Shown here piece by piece: positions 4,860 through 5,324 of a stretch of 5,324 nt of DNA (position 1 is the first letter of the stretch; each line of letters opens with the position of its first letter). The notes beneath the pieces were generated by a model. It had not been told where the DNA came from, searched no databases, and was given only the letters and a program-made list of their open reading frames with translations. Made by a program: the position numbers and the translations under genes. Origin of the DNA: Spirochaetaceae bacterium (lineage in GTDB: Bacteria; Spirochaetota; Spirochaetia; Treponematales; Breznakiellaceae); the NCBI GenBank assembly GCA_031278575.1, contig JAITKD010000088.1, forward strand, positions 1 through 5,324, given 5' to 3'.

Positions 4860-5324
4860 ATGGACATACGAACCGAACTTGCTCTGATCCCGGACCCCCG
4901 GATCGACCGCTGCAAAAAACATCATCTGGTGGATATACTGCTCCTCTGCATTATCGCCATGGTCTGCGGCGTTGAAAGCGTTGAAGATATCGTCTTTTTC
5001 GGGGAAACCCACGAGGACTGGCTGCGGAAGTATCTGGCTCTACCAAACGGGATACCCAGCGCCGATACCATCCTGCGGGTCTTGGGCCGGATAGACCACC
5101 GGAAGTTCGAGGGATGTTTTCTGTCCTGGACCCGGGGGTATTTCCGGGAACGGATGAGCACGGGTTCGGTTATCGCGGTGGACGGGAAAACGGTGCGGGG
5201 GAGTGAAAACGGGGAACGGAAAGCCATTCATATCGTGAGCGCCTGGGCGGACGAGGTGGGGCTGGTGCTGGGGCAGGTACAGACCGCAGAGAAATCGAAC
5301 GAGATCACGGCGATACCGGCCTTA
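4860..5324 (+). CDS. ISAs1-family (H-repeat, YhhI/YdcC-like) transposase, 5' part; 3' end outside window
   Basis: The frame is open from ATG 4860 to the last base (155 codons) with no stop. The protein carries the family's N-terminal DDE-associated domain: IPDPR near residue 10, then KHHLVDILLLCIIAMVCGVES, the phenylalanine-glycine stretch DIVFFGETHEDWL, and LPNGIPSADTILRVL around 61-75. The start of the DDE catalytic domain follows, with AVDGKTVRGS (first catalytic Asp probably D108, codon 5181-5183). IHIVSAWADEVGLVLGQ and EKSNEITAIPAL come next, closely resembling E. coli H-repeat proteins. Such proteins have roughly 370 residues, so about 40 percent is visible and completeness cannot be judged. 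GGAGGGG (4849-4855) precedes the start by 4 bases. It is divergent from pyrB, with 251 bases between the starts. Catalytic integrity beyond D108 is unknown. Confidence 0.93.
   Translation, partial: MDIRTELALIPDPRIDRCKKHHLVDILLLCIIAMVCGVESVEDIVFFGETHEDWLRKYLALPNGIPSADTILRVLGRIDHRKFEGCFLSWTRGYFRERMSTGSVIAVDGKTVRGSENGERKAIHIVSAWADEVGLVLGQVQTAEKSNEITAIPAL
4860..5324 (+). mobile_element. Left part of an ISAs1-family insertion sequence, ends not located
   Basis: The transposase implies an IS of roughly 1.2-1.5 kb. Its left terminal repeat should lie within about 100 bases upstream of 4860, but without the right end I could not identify a terminal inverted repeat or target duplication. The coordinates therefore cover only the transposase portion. 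An end somewhere in 4740-4850 would place the IS against the proposed pyrB promoter. Confidence 0.7.

Overview
The window looks like a chromosomal segment of a moderately GC-rich spirochaete, most like the termite-gut Treponema group. That is an inference from the style of the UvrC, PyrB/PyrI and RpoN proteins, and no database search was possible. The third codon positions of rpoN, uvrC and pyrB are rich in G and C, which is why several long antisense open frames appear. The hpf gene is visibly richer in A and T than its neighbours.

Layout from left to right. (1) Positions 1-621 (+) hold the C-terminal part of rpoN (sigma-54), including the DNA-binding helix-turn-helix and the RpoN box. (2) Positions 622-871 contain no gene but are densely packed with hairpins. 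They include two diverged copies of one palindromic repeat and, just before the next gene, two mutually exclusive stems that look like an attenuator or riboregulator. (3) Positions 872-1162 (+) encode a short hibernation promoting factor (HPF/RaiA family), the usual downstream partner of rpoN. (4) A short convergent gap at 1163-1244 carries terminator-like hairpins. (5) On the minus strand, transcribed right to left, is a compact cluster pyrB-pyrI-uvrC (4608 down to 1245): the catalytic and regulatory chains of aspartate carbamoyltransferase, then the nucleotide excision repair nuclease subunit UvrC. (6) Positions 4609-4859 are a divergent intergenic region with two perfect TTGTTCAA-type inverted repeats, a hairpin followed by T6, and a plausible minus-strand promoter for the pyr cluster. 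(7) Positions 4860-5324 (+) are the start of an ISAs1-family (H-repeat type) transposase gene that runs off the right edge.

The most striking observation is in pyrB. The reading frame is broken by a single-base excess in a nine-base A/T homopolymer (4461-4469), exactly at the codons before the carbamoyl-phosphate-binding STRTR motif. With eight bases the gene would encode an intact 309-residue enzyme, and the rest of the gene and pyrI look under selection. A sequencing error, a recent mutation, a reversible homopolymer switch and transcriptional slippage are all possible.

I see no tRNA, rRNA or CRISPR array, and no clear novel multi-gene system. The candidates for new biology are the pyrB slippage site, the hpf leader and the repeat cluster upstream of pyrB.
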